NCBI GenBank assembly: GCA_047495785.1
Contig: JBLDXI010000019.1
Location: 744,001 to 808,000, forward strand
Length of the DNA stretch: 64,000 nucleotides
Source: Lepidodermella squamata
Lineage: Eukaryota > Gastrotricha
Direction of reading: 5' to 3'
Shown in pieces: positions 32,620-45,216 of the stretch (its first letter is position 1; each line of letters opens with the position of its first letter). A program made the position numbers and the translations under genes. The notes beneath the pieces are model-generated. The model searched no databases. It saw nothing but the letters and a program-made list of their open reading frames with translations, and was not told the origin of the DNA.

Positions 32620-35600
32620 TTCTAAACAAATAAGTAATGATAACATAAAATCGAAATATCAAACATAAGTAATCGTGCATGAATGTGTAAAGTCCTAACT
32701 GCTGCATGCTAAAACGATCTGCGAATTCTGAAGGAGAATTGCGGAAAACTAATTGCAGCAAGCCAAACAACCAACATAGAAGCAAACTGCAACGGCTAAA
32801 GAGATGATTTCAGATGATTGGCATAAGCATCAGCGGATCAGTCGTGATAAGCAAATCCTAAACCTGACTCGGCTCAACGTAGCCACCAGCCGCCAGGCCA
32901 CAGGGCACAGAAAAAAGAAACGTTCTCTTTAAAAACTTGAAATTTGAAATTTCGCATCAAAGTGAGCACATAAGAAAACAGGAAAAGCGACGACATCGAG
33001 CTTTTTAGTCATAAAGCCTTTACAAAGCATCACCCTGTCCAAGAAGAGAGCGAGATGGTTGCAGCGTAGCAGTGCACCCCCGTTATTTTTTATCTTTGGC
33101 AAGATGGCTACATCTTGCAGAAGAGGATAAATATTTGGCATTTGGCAAACACATCCTATTTGGCTGCACATAGTCTTGTGTCTTGTGTTTTGCGTACTTC
33201 TTTTTGAGAAAGCTGCATAAAAAATGACCTGAACTCAGATATAAAGATTTGTTTAAGAAAATAAATATACACATATAATATCATACATAATTTTTTAAAT
33301 ATCTCAAATTAAAAAATATTTTCTAATTATTATGGTAACAAGAAAATGTATTCAATCCAATCAAAAGGTGCAGGGTTAGTCCTTCGAACCGAGAAGAGGT
33401 TCGGGGACGGGAAGTAGGTTTCTGAACTACTTTCCGTGCCTTCCCTGTCGGTTTCCAAGATCCTGGCTCCGTTTTTTCGCCTCGAATCTTGCTATCAGCT
33501 CTTAGCTCTCCAATAGCAGAACCGCGATGCTTGCTATGCTTGTTTTGTGATACTGACTGATGGACGTCGCTTAAACGGCACTACTTCGGATAACTAGAAA
33601 ATAGAATTACTAGTATTTCGAGAGTTACGAGGGGTCACGAGGCACCCTATATCGACCAATTTTATGGGTAGTAAGTTTTCATTGTAGTAAGTATTCATTT
33701 CTGCTGCATAATAATGCTATCTGACATCTGACACTCAGAGACACGATAAATTCCCAGGATACAAAACAATCCCCAAGTTTCCCCAAGCATTATCTGAACT
33801 AGATCCACAGCTCACAGGTTCAAGGCTGACCTGATTTCTGCATTTTATCGTGTCCCAGGTTCATGAAATTCGGAATTGATCGTTGAGTCTCCTAAATTCA
33901 ATTAGTATTCATCTTTTCGTCAATCTTGATGTATATTTCAAGCTTTCGAGACACAGTCTTTTAGCGTGTTGAACACCAAGATGAAGCGTCAAAAGCCGGT
34001 CGAAGAGAGATTTCATCCAGATTGACTGGGATTTGGGAGTATCCCTGTCAAATCTTCTCCATTACCCAGATTTTATGATTTATGACCTTGGACCGTACTT
34101 CCAATTAAAAGCACGGAGGTTACGTTCCGATAGGATTAATGGCGGAAAATGTACCCTATGGTGTTTTTATAGAGGAATCTTTTCCTTCAAACATTGTGCT
34201 AGGATTGATAGGAAAAAATCTGTGAAGAATCAAACCTTTGCTGGGAATGTCGTCAAATTTGTTTGAACTCTGAGCAACGACAGCAGCAAATTATGAAAAA
34301 CCACCATTGGGCCATTGCATTTAGTCCTTTGCTAACGATTTATTTGTATTGAATTAATGCGCTTTGGCTGTGCGCTGCAACATTGCAAATTAAAGAAAAG
34401 AGAAAAATCATGCGCTTGACGCGCGAACTCCAAACAACGCTACTTAAAACGCAATACACGTGTCAGTAACACACCAATTCAACTCTATTATGGATATCGA
34501 AGGATTTCCTTGGACACGGGGCAAGTGCTCTTCAGCTACAGTGAATAATACATTAACAATTGCTGCCAATCTCGATTTATTCCAGAGCCGAACCTTGTAC
34601 GAGAGTCGGGTTTATCTCTCTCAAGATATTTTCATTTTTATCCCGGAAAATTCGCTCTTTTCACGGAGAGGAATGATGCGAATTATATACTTAAATTCAA
34701 TCATAATCAAGAATACTTACTAACTGTTTAACCACTAATAGGGGCTCCTGATTTGGGTTCAAGTCCCAGCTCATTATTTTCAGCTTTTCGATAATTGATA
34801 ATTAAGCATGAATATTGAAAATTATGAATTCTGGGAATGAGCAGACTCTTTGAGACTGAGCTACTCACCGTGATCGCCCTTCGTCAACGTCCCATAAGCC
34901 CGTATGAGCAATCGAGGACGACAATAAAACTTGGTCATTTTTTATAATTTATTTTCTATTCTATTGTTCTCAAGTGGAAACATTTCATTGTTATACTTAG
35001 CTTTTTTGCTTTTTAAATTTATATTTCGTCTCACGCTTTCGCCTCATTGCTTTACTTTCAATTTTATGATCGAAATTTTCGGCTGTTAGATATTTTGAAA
35101 TTGTGTAAATTCGCATGATGCGTTAACTGATGTTTGTTAGATTGATTTCGCGTGTGCGTTTATTTTACGATTGGCACTCTCAGCTTTCCTGACATAATGA
35201 TTAAGCTATGCTCCAGTTGCGCCTGATTTCTGATGTTCTTTTTCATTTTTCTACAATGATAAATTTTTGGCGATCATTTTATTGCTTGCGAATTAATAGA
35301 GATTGGTAAAAACTAATTAAATTGTCACTTGATCAATCCAACTCTAGGACAGGCGTCGTTATTACCCTCGTAATTGGCTGTCTAGGGTTTATGATTGACG
35401 CAAAATTTGCATGAGCTGCGGCATGCGTTAGATGAGGACATTCAGGTGCAAAAATGCGATTGTGTATTTTGTAGTCATGCATATGCCTATTTCTGTTACA
35501 TCTTCATAACTAAGGTGCCTAATTGTTTTAAGCTTTCGCCAATTTTGTTTCGCTTATATGTCGTGAGGGCAGCATATTCCTGAGAAAGAATTAAGCTGCT

Positions 35601-37368
35601 TTACGCATTGTACCAAGGAGGAGCTTGAATTAGATTTGGGATAGTCTTCACTCGTCTGTAGCTTTTTCGCTTCATAGGGATTTAGCTGACCGGTGAAATG
35701 AGGCTAATTACGCGTTAATGCTTTCTTATTCATGCTGAGACATGTCGTGCTTACATGGCATGTTATGGCTAGTTTAACCCGCACGAGTATGCCACTTTTT
35801 GCTCAGCTTCTTAGGACAGCGTGGGTAAGGGGTAGGAATTGCGATTTTTCTTCAATTATGCCGAATTTTCGATCATAATTTTTATTGCTTTGTGGTCTTT
35901 ATTGCCGGTTTAGCGTCTCTTCCTCTGCGAATTGACGGCTTTTATCGCATTGTCTTCTCAGGCTCATCACCCCGCATTAGCGGCAATTCAATGTATTGTA
36001 GGCTGAACCAGTATTATTCGTATTTAGGGGTCCTGCGCTACTGCCGCCGCTGAATGTGGCCATCATCGACACGTTACACTGCGCTCTGCTGTGTCGGAAA
36101 ATCAATCGATTAATGCAATACGAGCACTGGCGGCGGAAACAAGCCAAAAGTCATATATAAAACTATTATCACGCGTTTTTTCTCTCACGTCCCGTCGCCT
36201 ATATACGCCTGTGTATAGACGCTATAGTACAGCTGAGCGATGGCGGTTCGGCAGCCGTCGCTGCGTCAGTAATGACGAGCTCGTCGTATATTTGCTATTA
36301 AATGCGAATACACACGTTGTTCGCTACTGTGCCTGCGGAGGTCTTCGCTGTGCCGCGTGTGCCTGTGCCTGCCCCCTAAGCTCGCTCTATTTCATCGCAT
36401 CACATACCGGTTTGTTTGCTTTCGAGATTCGAATTTTCTCACTCCGGCAAAACGTGCTGAAAATTGCAGATTTAATATATTAGCATTATATTATTTTATA
36501 TTTATTTCCCCTCGCTATATATATTATTAACATTGCAAAAAAACTACCAGACAGGAGCATGCATAAAACTGAAACAGAGTTATTGCTTATGCTGCTTCGG
36601 CATGGAAGCTTTTCACGCTCGTATATCCACTACGCATTGATTCGGCCTTGTTAAATGGGCACTCCAGCTGGTAGTGAGTTCTCACAACTTTTTCACCTCT
36701 TATTATGCAAAGTACTTACGCCAGGTTTGTAGTCGATATCTTGCATTTTTACGGATCGCAGTATACAAAAACTCGTGGAGGTATATGCATATCTTTTTTT
36801 CTTATCATTATCGACCGGAGAAACATGCCTGATGTCCTGTTATCTGATAACAACGGCAGAGTCGCCGCACAGCAATTGGTGCGTATTATTGGAAAATTCG
36901 TAAATGTGTTATTCTCTTAGGAGAAGACCTCCCTGTAGTACTACTATACAGAAAATAGTAGTAGTATTTTTCACCGCCACCCACCCACATGTCGGATTTT
37001 AGCGGCACCTACTGCGTCGTCACGCAATAAATCATACGTTTTTTCAAGGTCGATCTCGGCCTTTGTTGACCGTTGCCCTTATTCATAGCCTTCGCACAAT
37101 TGTTTTCATATTTTTCGCTGATTGTTTTCATTATTATTAGGACCGCCGTGGTGGTTGTTTGCTCTCGCAGACAGGGACCGAGAGGCAATTAATTATCTAA
37201 TGAAGCTGGCCTTATTTACCTAGAGAAGGTCCGCTGTCATGTTTTACATTCTTTACTCAGTCTCAGTTTCAGCGCCGAAATTATTTACCTATTTTTCCCG
37301 TCTAGGCTGTGTTAAAATGATTTTATTTCAACCGAATTATTATTGATTCAAGTCAGTCGAAGAAAAGG
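32620..37368. other. Gene-poor region upstream of RSK and GPATCH1
   Basis: About 4.7 kb between head-to-head genes with no convincing coding sequence. Two perfect or near-perfect hairpins are present (33412-33442 and 36939-36963). A B-box-like GGTTCAAGTCC at 34756 has no matching tRNA fold. The region may carry RSK promoters or 5' UTR exons. Confidence 0.5.
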
Positions 37369-40300
37369 ATGCCTATCGCTCATTTGGCTGAGCCATTTCG
37401 GCAAGTACACTACGATGAAGTGACCGAGGTGAGTTATATCCTCCTTAATTTTTTCCTCGACCCACCTACGCACGGGCAATAAACCGCCCTCTTGCGCTGA
37501 TGATTTTTGAGCGCTTTGTTTGATCAGCTTTTGCGCGACTCACGTCATGATAGTTTAATATAATATGCCAAATTATTTCGCTAAATTTCTACATGCACTC
37601 GTGTTTAAGCGGCGGGATGATTATGAAAATGAGCTTTTTTATTCTCTTCCCGAAAAAACAACAGTCGAACAGTATGGAAGAAATTTCGAGCGGAGCTGTG
37701 TCGACCAGCAGCAACCAGCAGCAGCGGGCTCAACAGCAGTTGCAAGTCCAGCAGTCCGGCGGCGGGGGTGAAAACCGAATGTCTGTGACCAAGGAAACAA
37801 TTTCCGAAGTAAGTGCATTTTTTAGCCTCAAAGCGTGTTGATTGTCGCGGCCTATGCGATTGCGTGAGATGCCACTTGAGTCACGCACGCGGCCGGAATA
37901 CGACTCGTCATTGACTTATATATATGCATTATATAGGTATAGTGCCTTTTAACTTAAATATAGCGTAATTACTCGGGCTAACCGACCCCGCGCTCGTAAA
38001 AACCAACTAAAACGACGCGTCATGTGGCGCCCAAATAATCATCCTAATAGTTTTCTTGCTAAAATGAGCTGAAGTGGTAAAAATTTACGCTCCGGTGCTA
38101 ACCGGCTATGTAAGTGCTGCTATTAGTCTCTATCATCATCATCATCGGCGATTAACGACTTTGGTCAAATTTCTAACAGGTAAAATTTGCGATTTATCAA
38201 CCTCTCCATTAGCCGTATCTGATTTCATTAAACCGGGTCAATTTTTCATCTCGTAATTAATGCTAAGTACTACAAGACATCTTGGAGCATTCCCATTAAA
38301 TTATCGTTTGATTGAATGTAAGGGAAGGTTTCTACTCTTGTATCGTATTTTTGCTATAATTCGTTTTTAATATCTTACGCTAAAATGTGCGATCTGAGCC
38401 TCTTTTCTTTATATTTATATATTCGCAGTTGATTATTTGCGTGATTTTTTATTTTCATCCCGTAAGTTTCCGTTACTCAACTTTCTATATAGAGTCCTTT
38501 CGTCACATGACGAGCCTGATTCACTCATTGTCTCGGCTCGTCAAAAATTTAGCCGCGCGCGTTTTTGACCTTGCCAAATTTTGAATTTTGTTTCTCCGAC
38601 AATCTACGATTTTATGACCTTTCCAATTTATAATTGACATTTTCATGCTTGTGGTATACTATTAAACAAAAAGCCAGGCTAAATTTACAAATTCATAATC
38701 TTGAAATGCTTGTAATAATGAATGAATGACACGATTTTATGTAGGAAACGTATTTTTTTACTGGAAGTTAAGCCTTTTCATTCAGTGTTTTTTTTACCTC
38801 AGCGATACGAACAACGTAGGCTCTTTTAATTAGCATTTTTTAAGGTGGAATCTATTCCCACGATCGTAGGCGTCGTAAGGCGTCGTTTTTTTGAATTGAC
38901 TATTCTTTCGCGACTTATTAGAAGTTGTAAATGAGTGAAACTTTACGAAAGCCTGTTGCTGCTGATGCTTGTGTATTTTTATATAACCAAAAACCAGCTT
39001 TTGCTCACAGCGGCGTAACAACGACACATCGTTCGTTCGTTCGCTCGCTGCTTGCTGTCGTGCCTTTTTTGTTGCCGCGTGTGTATTCATTAGCAAAGGC
39101 AGCGCACGTTAAGTAATAATAATAATGCTGTCCTTTCGGCTTGAAGAATTCGCCTCTCGCCTTTACTAGCAGGTATATATATACTTTATACCTGTCACTG
39201 CTACACCAAATGCTATATGACGAGAAGGCATTATCTAACGCGAAGGGCTCGCCTACTATATTATTTGACAAGCCGAGATGTCTTCATCGCTGTTCTCCTG
39301 CTTCATTGTTGAAAAGTTTTTCAAATAGACGCTATTAAACCCACGCTATCTTTTTTACGAAAACAATTTGCCCACTTCCAGCCAATCCTTTCTGATAAGC
39401 ATCTTAATCTTCGTCTTAGATAAACATGATGAAGCGAAGCCAAAACTGACCTGTTGCTTCCTTTTTAGCGATTTCACCTATTAACCGATTTAATTTAGCT
39501 CAATTTTTACCGCTGCTGCTCCTGCATAATCAGTGCAAAAAGGACCCGCCAGCGCCGCATTTTTACGCGCCAGCTCACATGTCCTTTTGCACCTTTCTCT
39601 TTCGGAGTTCAATGAGTCGTTGTGACAACAACAATACTACTAATAACATTGCTACTGACCAAATCGAAGATGTCTGTGTTTCTATTTTCAACTTCAACCT
39701 CGTCAACGGTGTCGACAATATCGACCATCCCAACCCGATGCATGGCAAGAATTCACCTACTACTATTATTACGCCTAATGGCCATTATTCTAGCAAAAAG
39801 TCCGATGAGGAATTCTTGTTAATTGATTCTTATGATCGCCCTCAAAACGTATTTAAATTAAGATAATTAGTTATTTTTTTTTCGATTTTTACAGCTAATT
39901 ACTCGAAATTGTTATTCTAATTTTTTGATGCATTTTTCAGATGGACGACGAGCGGGAGTTTGATGTGGCTTCGTTCGCGAAAAGCTCCGAAAAATGCGAC
40001 CCATCCCAATTTCAGTTGCTACGCGTTCTCGGCCAGGGCTCGTTCGGCAAGGTGTTTCTAGTGCGAAAAATCGCGGGAACGGACGCAGGGGCACTCTACG
40101 CCATGAAGGTGCTGCGCAAGGCCACGCTCAAGGTGCGCGATCGCGTTCGGACCAAACAAGAACGAGACATTCTTGCAGATATCAATCATCCGTTTATTGG
40201 TGAGTTTTTGTGTTATTAAGGAGGATTTTTTCCGAAATTTTTATGCCTCAGTGAGCTTGAGGTCTAACTGAGTGCAAATGGACGTTGGCATTTTGTAACG

Positions 40301-43300
40301 CTCGATTAACCTTGCGTTTTTATTTGTAGTGCATCTACATTACGCCTTTCAAACTGCTGGAAAGCTGTATCTTATCCTCGAATTTTTGCGCGGAGGCGAT
40401 TTGTTCTCGCGCCTTTCACGCGAGGTCATGTTCACCGAGGAGGACGTCAAGTTCTACCTGGCCGAACTGGCGCTCGCCATCGGCCACCTGCACTCACTCG
40501 GCATTATATATCGCGACCTCAAACCTGAAAACATTCTGCTCGACGTAGACGGCCATATCAAATTGACAGATTTTGGCCTGAGTAAAATCTACGATACCGT
40601 CAGATCGGTCGGCAATTCGACGTCGTCCGGCGGTGACCAGTCTGTTAGCTCGGATTTGACGTACAGTTTCTGCGGCACTGTCGAGTACATGGCGCCTGAG
40701 GTTGTTTCTCGGAAGGGCCACGACCACGTCGCCGACTGGTGGAGTTTTGGCGTGCTCATGTACGAAATGCTGACCGGGGCGTTGCCATTCCAAGGGAAAG
40801 ACCGCAAGGACACGATGTACCAGATACTCAAGGCGAAACTGGCGATGCCGCAGTTTCTGAGCTCGGAGGCGCAACAACTGCTGCGGGCGCTGTTCAAACG
40901 CACGCCGCAAAACCGGCTCGGCTTCGGCCCGCACGGCCTCGAGGACATCAAGAAGCAGGCGTTTTTCAGAACAATCGACTGGGAAAAGTTGATGGGGAAG
41001 GAGCAGACCCCGCCTTTCAAACCGACAATCAAACCCGACGAGACGTTCTACTTTGACTCGGAATTCACGAGCAAAATGCCGACAGACTCGCCCGGGGTGC
41101 CGCCGAGCGCTGCCGCGAACGAGCTGTTCCGCGGCTTCAGCTACGTCGCGCCGATGCTGCTCGGCCACCACGGCGGCGAGCTGACGGGCGAGGCGGCGAT
41201 AAGCGCGACGAAAGAGACGGGCATGGTTGTTGCGCCGCAGTCGAGCGGCCAAAGCGGCGGCGGCACCCAGGTTCACCTGCCGGTGGACCCGCTCAACTCG
41301 CTTCCAGGCGTCAAGGCCACGCAGTTTCATGACGACTACGACATGGGGCCGGCGCTGGCCGAGGGCGCGTTTTCCGGCGTCTTCCGGTGTACGCACAAGC
41401 AGAGCGGCGGCGAGTTCGCTGTCAAGGTGATTGAGCGGGCGCAGCGCGAGCCCACCGACGAGGTTGAGATCCTGCTGCGCTTCGCCGACCAGCCGAACAT
41501 CGTGCACCTGCGGGATGTTTACGTCACTACAGATCGTGTCTACCTTGTTACAGAACTGGTGAGTCTTTCAATGGAGAAAAAACTTCTCACGGCTTTCAGC
41601 TGCTGTGATACTGTACTTATCACTTCATGGCTGTTCCCCCTCTCATTGTTAGAAGTTTTTTTAGTGCCACGTTAAATACATGTGTTGAAGGAAAATTTGG
41701 GCTAAATATAAGAATGTTAGTCCGTATAAGAAAAAAACCCTTCCATTTGAGTCAGATTTTAGTCAAAATTGTCAAGAAATTGCAATTGTAACCAAGTAAA
41801 TTCTTAATATTGACTCACATAAGAGCTTCATGGTTAGATTAGAAAAGAAAAAGGCGGATAAACTTGCAAAAAATTGATTATTTTATGCAGTGTCCTATGA
41901 AAGCTAGGCCATTTATCTGGTACTACGAAGGGATTAAGAACGGTTTAGCTAGGAAACTCGTGCAGAAAAGATGCTTTGTTCCTTATGTGAGTAGAAAATT
42001 TGACGCAAAATGGTTGATTCATTTTTATTCTAGCCTGCCTAGGATAGCCAAAAGCATATGACACATAATTTATTTAAAAATTGAAACTTGTTATTTTTAG
42101 TCGAAATAAAAATGTTCAAATTTTTAAGAGGGATTATACAGAAAATCAACGCCCACGCAATAAAAATAATAAAAATGTATAAATAGGAACAGAAAAATGA
42201 GTTGGTACACTGAATATTTTGTAAACCGGACTAGGATAGCGCCGGGTAAAATTGTCCAGTTTAGGGCTATTCCAGTCTAAATGACCAAATTTGCTATATG
42301 AGCCTCTGCAAGACTCACCTAGATTCGTCCTGTTTTAATAAATTCCGTTTTTGACGACTCCGGTTTACACAACTTTCACTGTATTTGATTTGATTTAAAA
42401 TGATAGGATTTGATAGGAATTTCTCTGCTTTTTATGGCTAAAAATAATGTCTTTTTTTGTTTTTCTCAGCTGCGGGGAGGAGAGCTTCTAGATCGTATTC
42501 TACGGCAAGGGCACTTGTCCGAGTACGAAGCGGCGCAAATCGTCGCCGTGCTGGCGCGAGTCCTCGACACCCTGCACAAGAACGGCGTGGCGCACCGCGA
42601 CTTGAAGCCTTCTAACGTCGTGTACGCCGACCAGTCGGGCACGCCGAATTCGCTGCGGCTGTGCGACTTCGGCTTCGCGAAGCAACTGCGCGCCAACAAC
42701 GGCCTTCTCATGACACCGTGCTACACGCTGGCGTACGCGGCGCCCGAAATCCTCAAGCGGCAGGGCCACGACACCGCGTGTGATATTTGGAGTCTCGGCG
42801 TCCTGCTCTACGTGATGCTGTCCGGCCAGTCGCCGTTCGCGTACACAGCCGAGGACTCGGCGGAGCAGATCACGCGGCGCATCGCCTCAGGCACGCTGCG
42901 GCTGTCCGGCGGCAACTGGGACACGGTGTCGATGCAGGCCAAAGACCTCGTCCAGCGCATGCTGCACACGGACCCGTCGCGGCGCATCACCGCCGAGCAG
43001 ATCCTGCTGCACGCGTGGGTGCAGAACCGCGAACAGCTGCCTCGGGCGACGCGGGCGAAACTGCAGCAGACGGGCAGTCTGCCCATGGCGCCGCCGCCTC
43101 CGGTCGCCCAGCAGCAGCAGCAGCACCAGCAACAACAAGCGCCTTCGCAACAACAGCAGAACCACCAGTTGAAAGCCGCCGTGGCCGCGACATTCCGCGC
43201 CGTGAACGAACCGGTGCTGCCGCCGCTGAAGGCTGTTGACAATTCCGATTTGGCAGCGCGGCGCCGCGGCCGGCCGCTGCAGCAACTTCGAACCACTGGC

Positions 43301-43342
43301 CAAATGCCGGGAATAGTCAACACAACTGCTCCGCCGCATTAA
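37369..43342 (+). CDS. RPS6KA: p90 ribosomal S6 kinase (RSK), two kinase domains
   Basis: Preferred exons 37369-37428, 39941-40199, 40330-41558 and 42470-43342 give 806 aa. Exon 1 encodes [10 protein letters not shown], matching the RSK N-terminus. The N-terminal AGC kinase has [28 protein letters not shown] and the activation loop [13 protein letters not shown] with its Ser. The linker keeps the turn-motif region (DSPGVPPSA) and the hydrophobic motif FRGFSYV. The C-terminal CaMK-like domain has [19 protein letters not shown] and LMTPCYT. The end keeps an ERK-docking-like [10 protein letters not shown], after a Gln-rich insert absent from vertebrate RSKs. RSK is activated by ERK and PDK1 and phosphorylates ribosomal and nuclear targets. 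Two other phase-0 first exons are possible. AATAAA follows at 43530. Confidence 0.93.
37674..37808 (+). other. RPS6KA: Candidate alternative first exon of RSK
   Basis: The frame starting MEEISSGAV, rich in Gln and Ser, ends ETISE directly at a GTAAGT donor (37809) in phase 0. It would join in frame to the common exon at 39941 (MDDEREF). It could instead be an internal exon between exon 1 and exon 2, since all these boundaries are phase 0. Confidence 0.5.
39612..39848 (+). other. RPS6KA: Second candidate alternative first exon of RSK
   Basis: An open frame starting MSRCDNNN (an upstream ATG is at 39579) ends DRPQN at a GTATTT donor (39849), phase 0, 92 nt before the common exon at 39941. The composition looks protein-like, but the donor is weak and there is no family match. 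Confidence 0.3.
42208..42381. mobile_element. Second TIR element (MITE) with TA target duplication
   Basis: A 174-bp element in the last RSK intron. The left end CACTGAATATTTTGTAAACC and the inverse of the right end CAGTGAAAGTTGTGTAAACC match at 16 of 20 positions and continue with CGGA. TA flanks both sides (42206-42207, 42382-42383). Length and target site match the element in SMEK, but the sequence family differs. Confidence 0.7.
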
Positions 43343-45216
43343 TTTCATATCAACTTCATATATTACCAATATATACCTAATATTACTATTCTAAATTATC
43401 AATTATTCAAATTTTACTACAACAATTATATTGACTGTTCGAACCGTTAAAATCAATCGCAATTTTTGATGATGAGGAAATCAATTATACCATCCACAAT
43501 TTTACTCGTCGTAACGAAATACCATGGAGAATAAAACTAGCGGTGTAGATTTGAAGAAAATCCTCCTTAAAAATGCAGGGTTCTTATTTTTTATGCCTTA
43601 TACGAGGTGTTTATTCTGGTCACTATTTTTTTCATCAATAATAAGCGCCGGGGGTTATTTCACTACTAGATGCATTGTGTTATTTCGTTATGAAGAAGCG
43701 TGGAGCAGCATAAAAAAACAACAGCAATTGTTTATTTCCATTCATTCATTCATCTCGCTCTCTTTATTGATTTTATCATGTGCGGACTTCAGATCAGAAT
43801 TTGCAAAATTCTATTAACGTGTTATTTTTTTTTCGTCTGTATCATCACAGCCGTTCTTGTTTATACGAACCTGATGTCTCTTTCGCGTCTACATGTCGAC
43901 TTTCTCTCTCATAATATAAAGCAATTTTCAAGCCCGCCGAAAAAACATTTTTTTCTATCCCATATTCGCATGCGCGTGTCTGATTTTAGTCACTTCGTAT
44001 TTATTTTCCATCGATGATTCATCACTCGCGATAAAACAGTAATAATGATGATAATATCGTTAAGTAGCGCCGATGATTAAACGCCCTGGCGCGTGCCTCG
44101 GCGAAATCCGAGAGAAAAAATTATTCGATTTTTCCTGACGAGCCCTGGATATAGGACGTCCTTGCCACGCGCAAACATAGTAGCTAATAGTTGGAACTGG
44201 AAAATACACCTGGTTTTGAATTTCATGGTGATTTTTTTTCTTCGCTGGCGTCCTTTTTATTGACTTGAAATAAAATCGATGACCTCTTGTGCCGCTCGCT
44301 ATAATCCCGTTATTTCAACACGAAAACACCTTATTGTTATATTTTCCGCGTTGTGCTATTATATTACTATGAAAATAGAGAATATTGGCGGTTATATGGA
44401 AAACGTTACTATGATACAAAATATTATTCTTATTCTGAAGAGAAATTTCGTCGCGTCTGTTTTTTTTTGAAGAAAAATTGTGTACTGAATATTTGAAAAA
44501 ATAAAGCCAAGAGCTGTTCTATTTTGCTGATTTTTTTCGGAATTTTCAGGTGAAGACTGGCGAGGAATGAAAATTAGCAATTCGCGACGGCTAATTTTGT
44601 TATCCTGAGTGAAAATCTGATAAACACTCGAACAAGAATGAATCAGGAAACGAGCCATGAATTGAGAAAGATGAGGCGATTTCCTGTACTACGATGATTC
44701 ACGAGCTGATCGATACTTGCTGCGAAAGAATGCGCGAGAACCAGTTTTTTCTGCCCTTCTAATAATAAATAAGAGCCGTGAGTAATGCAAATATTCACAT
44801 TGGGCAGTATATATTCCATTATAATATTACGTCCTTCATGGCTATTATTTCAGTTTTTTTTCCTATTTTATAGCTACTACATTGCGATGAGTCACCCTCG
44901 CAATTTTGTGCAGCGAGCTGGTGTGAATCATTTCGTTCAGCATGATTTGTTATAGCCGCCTTGGGTATATAAAGACGCGTCGTGGCCACAGCGATAAGCT
45001 AGTTTTTTCCACACAAAAATGGGCCGCATAGATAAAAAATGATAATGCCCACTCTATTCTACGTTAATTACCTGCCATGCCTACCCGAATAGCAATTAAA
45101 CAAACAACCATATCTATGGGAAAAAATAATGAATGAGCTCTAATCACATCCTTCCTTGCTGATAAGTAGAACAACTGCTGTTACTTATTGAATTTTCTTG
45201 GCGAATTCAAGCGAAA
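43343..45216. other. Intergenic region between RSK and its first paralogue
   Basis: About 1.9 kb, AT-rich. Short open frames at 43524-44017 and 44279-44470 have no recognisable product. The only supported elements are the RSK poly(A) signal (43530) and a TATA box near 44966. Confidence 0.5.
44966..44974 (+). promoter_or_regulatory. TATA box candidate for RSK-like kinase 2
   Basis: TATATAAAG in a GC-richer context, about 240 nt upstream of the ATG at 45217. It is a strong TATA consensus; use is inferred. Confidence 0.4.

Noticed and set aside
34740-34780. tRNA-like B box and T arm (GGTTCAAGTCC)
   Set aside because: The T arm folds, but no upstream sequence can pair with the would-be acceptor strand and no A box is found at the right distance.
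36091-36483. 130-codon frame upstream of RSK
   Set aside because: Composition is Cys/Ala/Arg-rich without domain features, with no supported start or splice sites.
40494-41507. 337-codon open frame antisense to RSK
   Set aside because: It lies wholly opposite a strongly conserved kinase exon with high GC third positions. The composition is Arg/Leu-rich noise.
43524-44017. Two overlapping hydrophobic frames downstream of RSK
   Set aside because: AT-rich, Phe/Ile-heavy translation typical of noncoding DNA; the first begins within the RSK poly(A) signal region.
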